Shown here: piece after piece, positions 62,526 to 64,000 of the stretch
Position numbering within the stretch: position 1 is the first letter of the stretch
Layout: every line of letters begins with the position of its first letter
Assembly: GCA_949825025.1 (NCBI GenBank)
Contig: OX463778.1
Span: 4,664,501 to 4,728,500 of the forward strand
Source: Siphlonurus alternatus
Taxonomy: Eukaryota; Arthropoda; Insecta; Ephemeroptera; Siphlonuridae
Direction: 5' to 3'
Length of the DNA stretch: 64,000 nucleotides
Program-made: the position numbers and the translations under genes
Notes under the pieces: generated by a model
Told to the model about the DNA's origin: nothing
The model's database searches: none
Seen by the model: the letters and a program-made list of their open reading frames with translations, nothing else

Positions 62526-62876
62526 GGGTAAGATAACGCCACCAATGTTAAAAAAAATCCTTCACACAAAAATTATGAAAAAAAAAAAAAAATATATTCT
62601 CCTCTACACCCCCTATCAGTAGCTAAAATATCAGGTGTACAAATTCGATCTAGTTTTTGAGTTATGAATTTTTAAAGTTGACTAATTTAACGTGGAAGTT
62701 CCATTTCTCCATGCTAAAGTAGTCAACTTTAAAAATTAATAACTCAAAAAATAGATCGTATTTGTATACCTGATATTTTAGCTACTGATAGGGGGTGAAG
62801 AGGAGAAAATTTTATTTTTTTTTTCATAATTTTTGTGTGAGGAATTTTTTTTAACATTGGTGGCGTTATCTTACCC
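62526..62876. mobile_element. GGGTAAGATAA MITE, copy 2
   Basis: Ends GGGTAAGATAACGCCACCAA and complement ...TTGGTGGCGTTATCTTACCC. Flanks are TTAA (left) and TTAT (right). The arms are nearly perfect over about 150 bp (CACCCCCTATCAGTAGCTAA and complement), younger than copy 1. Confidence 0.82.
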
Positions 62877-64000
62877 TTATATAAGTAAAGGAGAATAATT
62901 TTATAGTGTTATAGTGTTATATTCATGATTATAATTTGTATATACATGCGTTTTATTATGTGTGGACATAATAGTGCTAAAACTTCAGATTTGCTTGTGA
63001 ACAAATAGTATATAAACATTTACGTTATTTAATTACTAATTTAAGCAATGTACAATTAGAATACAATAGTACACTGTAAAATATATTATTATGCAAAGAT
63101 TAATTTTTATTAAAAAATTCGGGACACCATTTTCATTATATAGGGATATGACACGACTACGCTTAACATTATACAATATTAATTTAAAAAAAAAAGGAAA
63201 AAAATATTATATTTATTATAGTTAATGACATTTAAAAACCTCAAACATAGATTTGCTATAAATAGAATTTCTTTACATTCAAAATTGTTATAAAGTTGAT
63301 CCTGCACAAAATTAAACTATCAAATAATAATAATAATAAATAAAATATAACTCCAGGCGTTAACTAAATTTGCCCTCTCCGGACCATTCTAAGAGATTTC
63401 CTACTGCTATTATTTATAATAAAGAATATTTATAAATGTAAGGAAATATGTTAACTAATTTATTTCTTTATATTTATAATAAAATCTTAGGTTTGAAAGT
63501 TATTAACAATTTCAAGTGAATAAAGCAGCATCTCCCTGCCGCCGCTCCATCCTATATATGCTACAATGCAGGCAGCAGAGCACGCGCCCTTCAATAACAC
63601 GGCGCGCCACCAAGAATTCTCCTCTTTTTTCTTCACCTTCATCGCTCTAACTTGACTTCTAATAAGCGCAGAGTAATGATTATACCCTTCAATTAAACGT
63701 AACAAATGAACAAACAACTTTTACATGAAACATTTTGTCATATTTTTGTAAATTATTCATTAAATTTAGGAAAGTTTGTGAAAAAAAAAATCCAAAGTTA
63801 ATTATTAATTAATTTAATTAGACTTTTAACTGAAAATCATAAAATTTCTTATTTTATTGTAATAAAGCATATCCTAAGCTTTAAGTTTCCGTTTTTTTCT
63901 TTCTTCTAACTGTACTAGAACCGCAGAAAAAAAATTACAAACAAAGGTACCTCAAGTCCACCTTGTCATCAAGATGGCGCCGAAAGCTCCAGGATAATTT

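Larger units (their letters stand above)
58210..64000. repeat. Large inverted repeat (arms at least 870 bp, 4-kb spacer), open at right edge
   Basis: Arms 58210-59078 and 63122-64000 are reverse complements with only scattered differences. Both contain a short open frame FVHLLRLIEGYNHYSALIRS...VKKKEENSWWRAVLLKGAC, with one A/V difference. The right arm reaches the window end, so the true left limit may lie in 57960-58210 or beyond. Confidence 0.9.

Noticed and set aside
58493..63717. The 68- and 76-codon frames repeated in the two arms of the large inverted repeat
   Set aside because: They lack a convincing ATG and protein similarity. The duplication of the DNA explains the duplication of the frame.

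Overview
The window is a eukaryotic, animal-type genome segment: AT-rich, intron-rich, and packed with repeats. The islands of coding sequence are short, GC-rich exons with canonical GT/AG borders, separated by introns of up to 15 kb. The 5S-rRNA-derived SINEs carry an arthropod-like 5S core, and the mix of LINEs, MITEs and very long (TA)n tracts fits an invertebrate, probably an arthropod (a crustacean is my guess; inference only).

Three host genes can be modelled on the + strand from exon frames and matching splice phases. (1) Positions 51-10888: a C2H2 zinc-finger protein in three visible exons, with 13 fingers, one of them formed across a splice junction. Its stop codon lies in the first unit of a 15-unit, 39-bp minisatellite. 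(2) Positions 14334-24429: a complete eight-exon gene for a FUT10/FUT11-type fucosyltransferase (GT10 family) of about 450 residues. It includes a first exon coding for a type II signal anchor, a 51-nt in-frame intron, and an array of duplicated 5' splice sites. (3) Positions 36073-54940 onward: the first three exons of a glycine-N-acyltransferase-like gene, whose acetyltransferase half is not seen. Smaller candidates are a SMYD-like SET/MYND exon broken by a frameshift (48389-48543), an unidentified terminal exon at 50111-50292, and minus-strand terminal exons at 29617-29797 and, weakly, 34189-34285.

Most of the rest is mobile DNA. On the minus strand there are three degenerate non-LTR retrotransposons: an RNase-H-bearing I-like LINE at 1.75-7.04 kb, a second at 18.55-20.48 kb, and a CR1/Jockey-like one at 25.15-26.35 kb. 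The first is split by a hAT-like element with a perfect 8-bp target duplication; the second is split by a foldback MITE. There are also several other hAT-like MITEs, a TTAA-flanked MITE family, a mariner-like long-TIR element, three 5S-rRNA-derived SINEs and one tRNA-Thr-like SINE.

The most striking feature is a set of large foldback elements. Each has arms made of one degenerate short 'word', and the word differs from element to element: GGGCTA/AGCT words at 14.9-18.4 kb, ACCCTGTA at 39.8-41.7 kb, GGTCTAGACC at 41.7-42.1 and 53.9-54.1 kb, GGACATCCC at 42.9-46.5 kb, AGAAATGT nested inside that, ACAACTCGGAG at 51.6-52.6 kb, TTCGCGAA at 13.1-14.1 and 55.3-56.2 kb, and TATAGC words at 59.5-62.2 kb. 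Several share a CCC...AAAA.TTTT terminal signature. They resemble Drosophila Foldback elements in architecture, but the private-word organisation deserves a proper look. The last 5.8 kb is a large inverted repeat that runs off the right edge.
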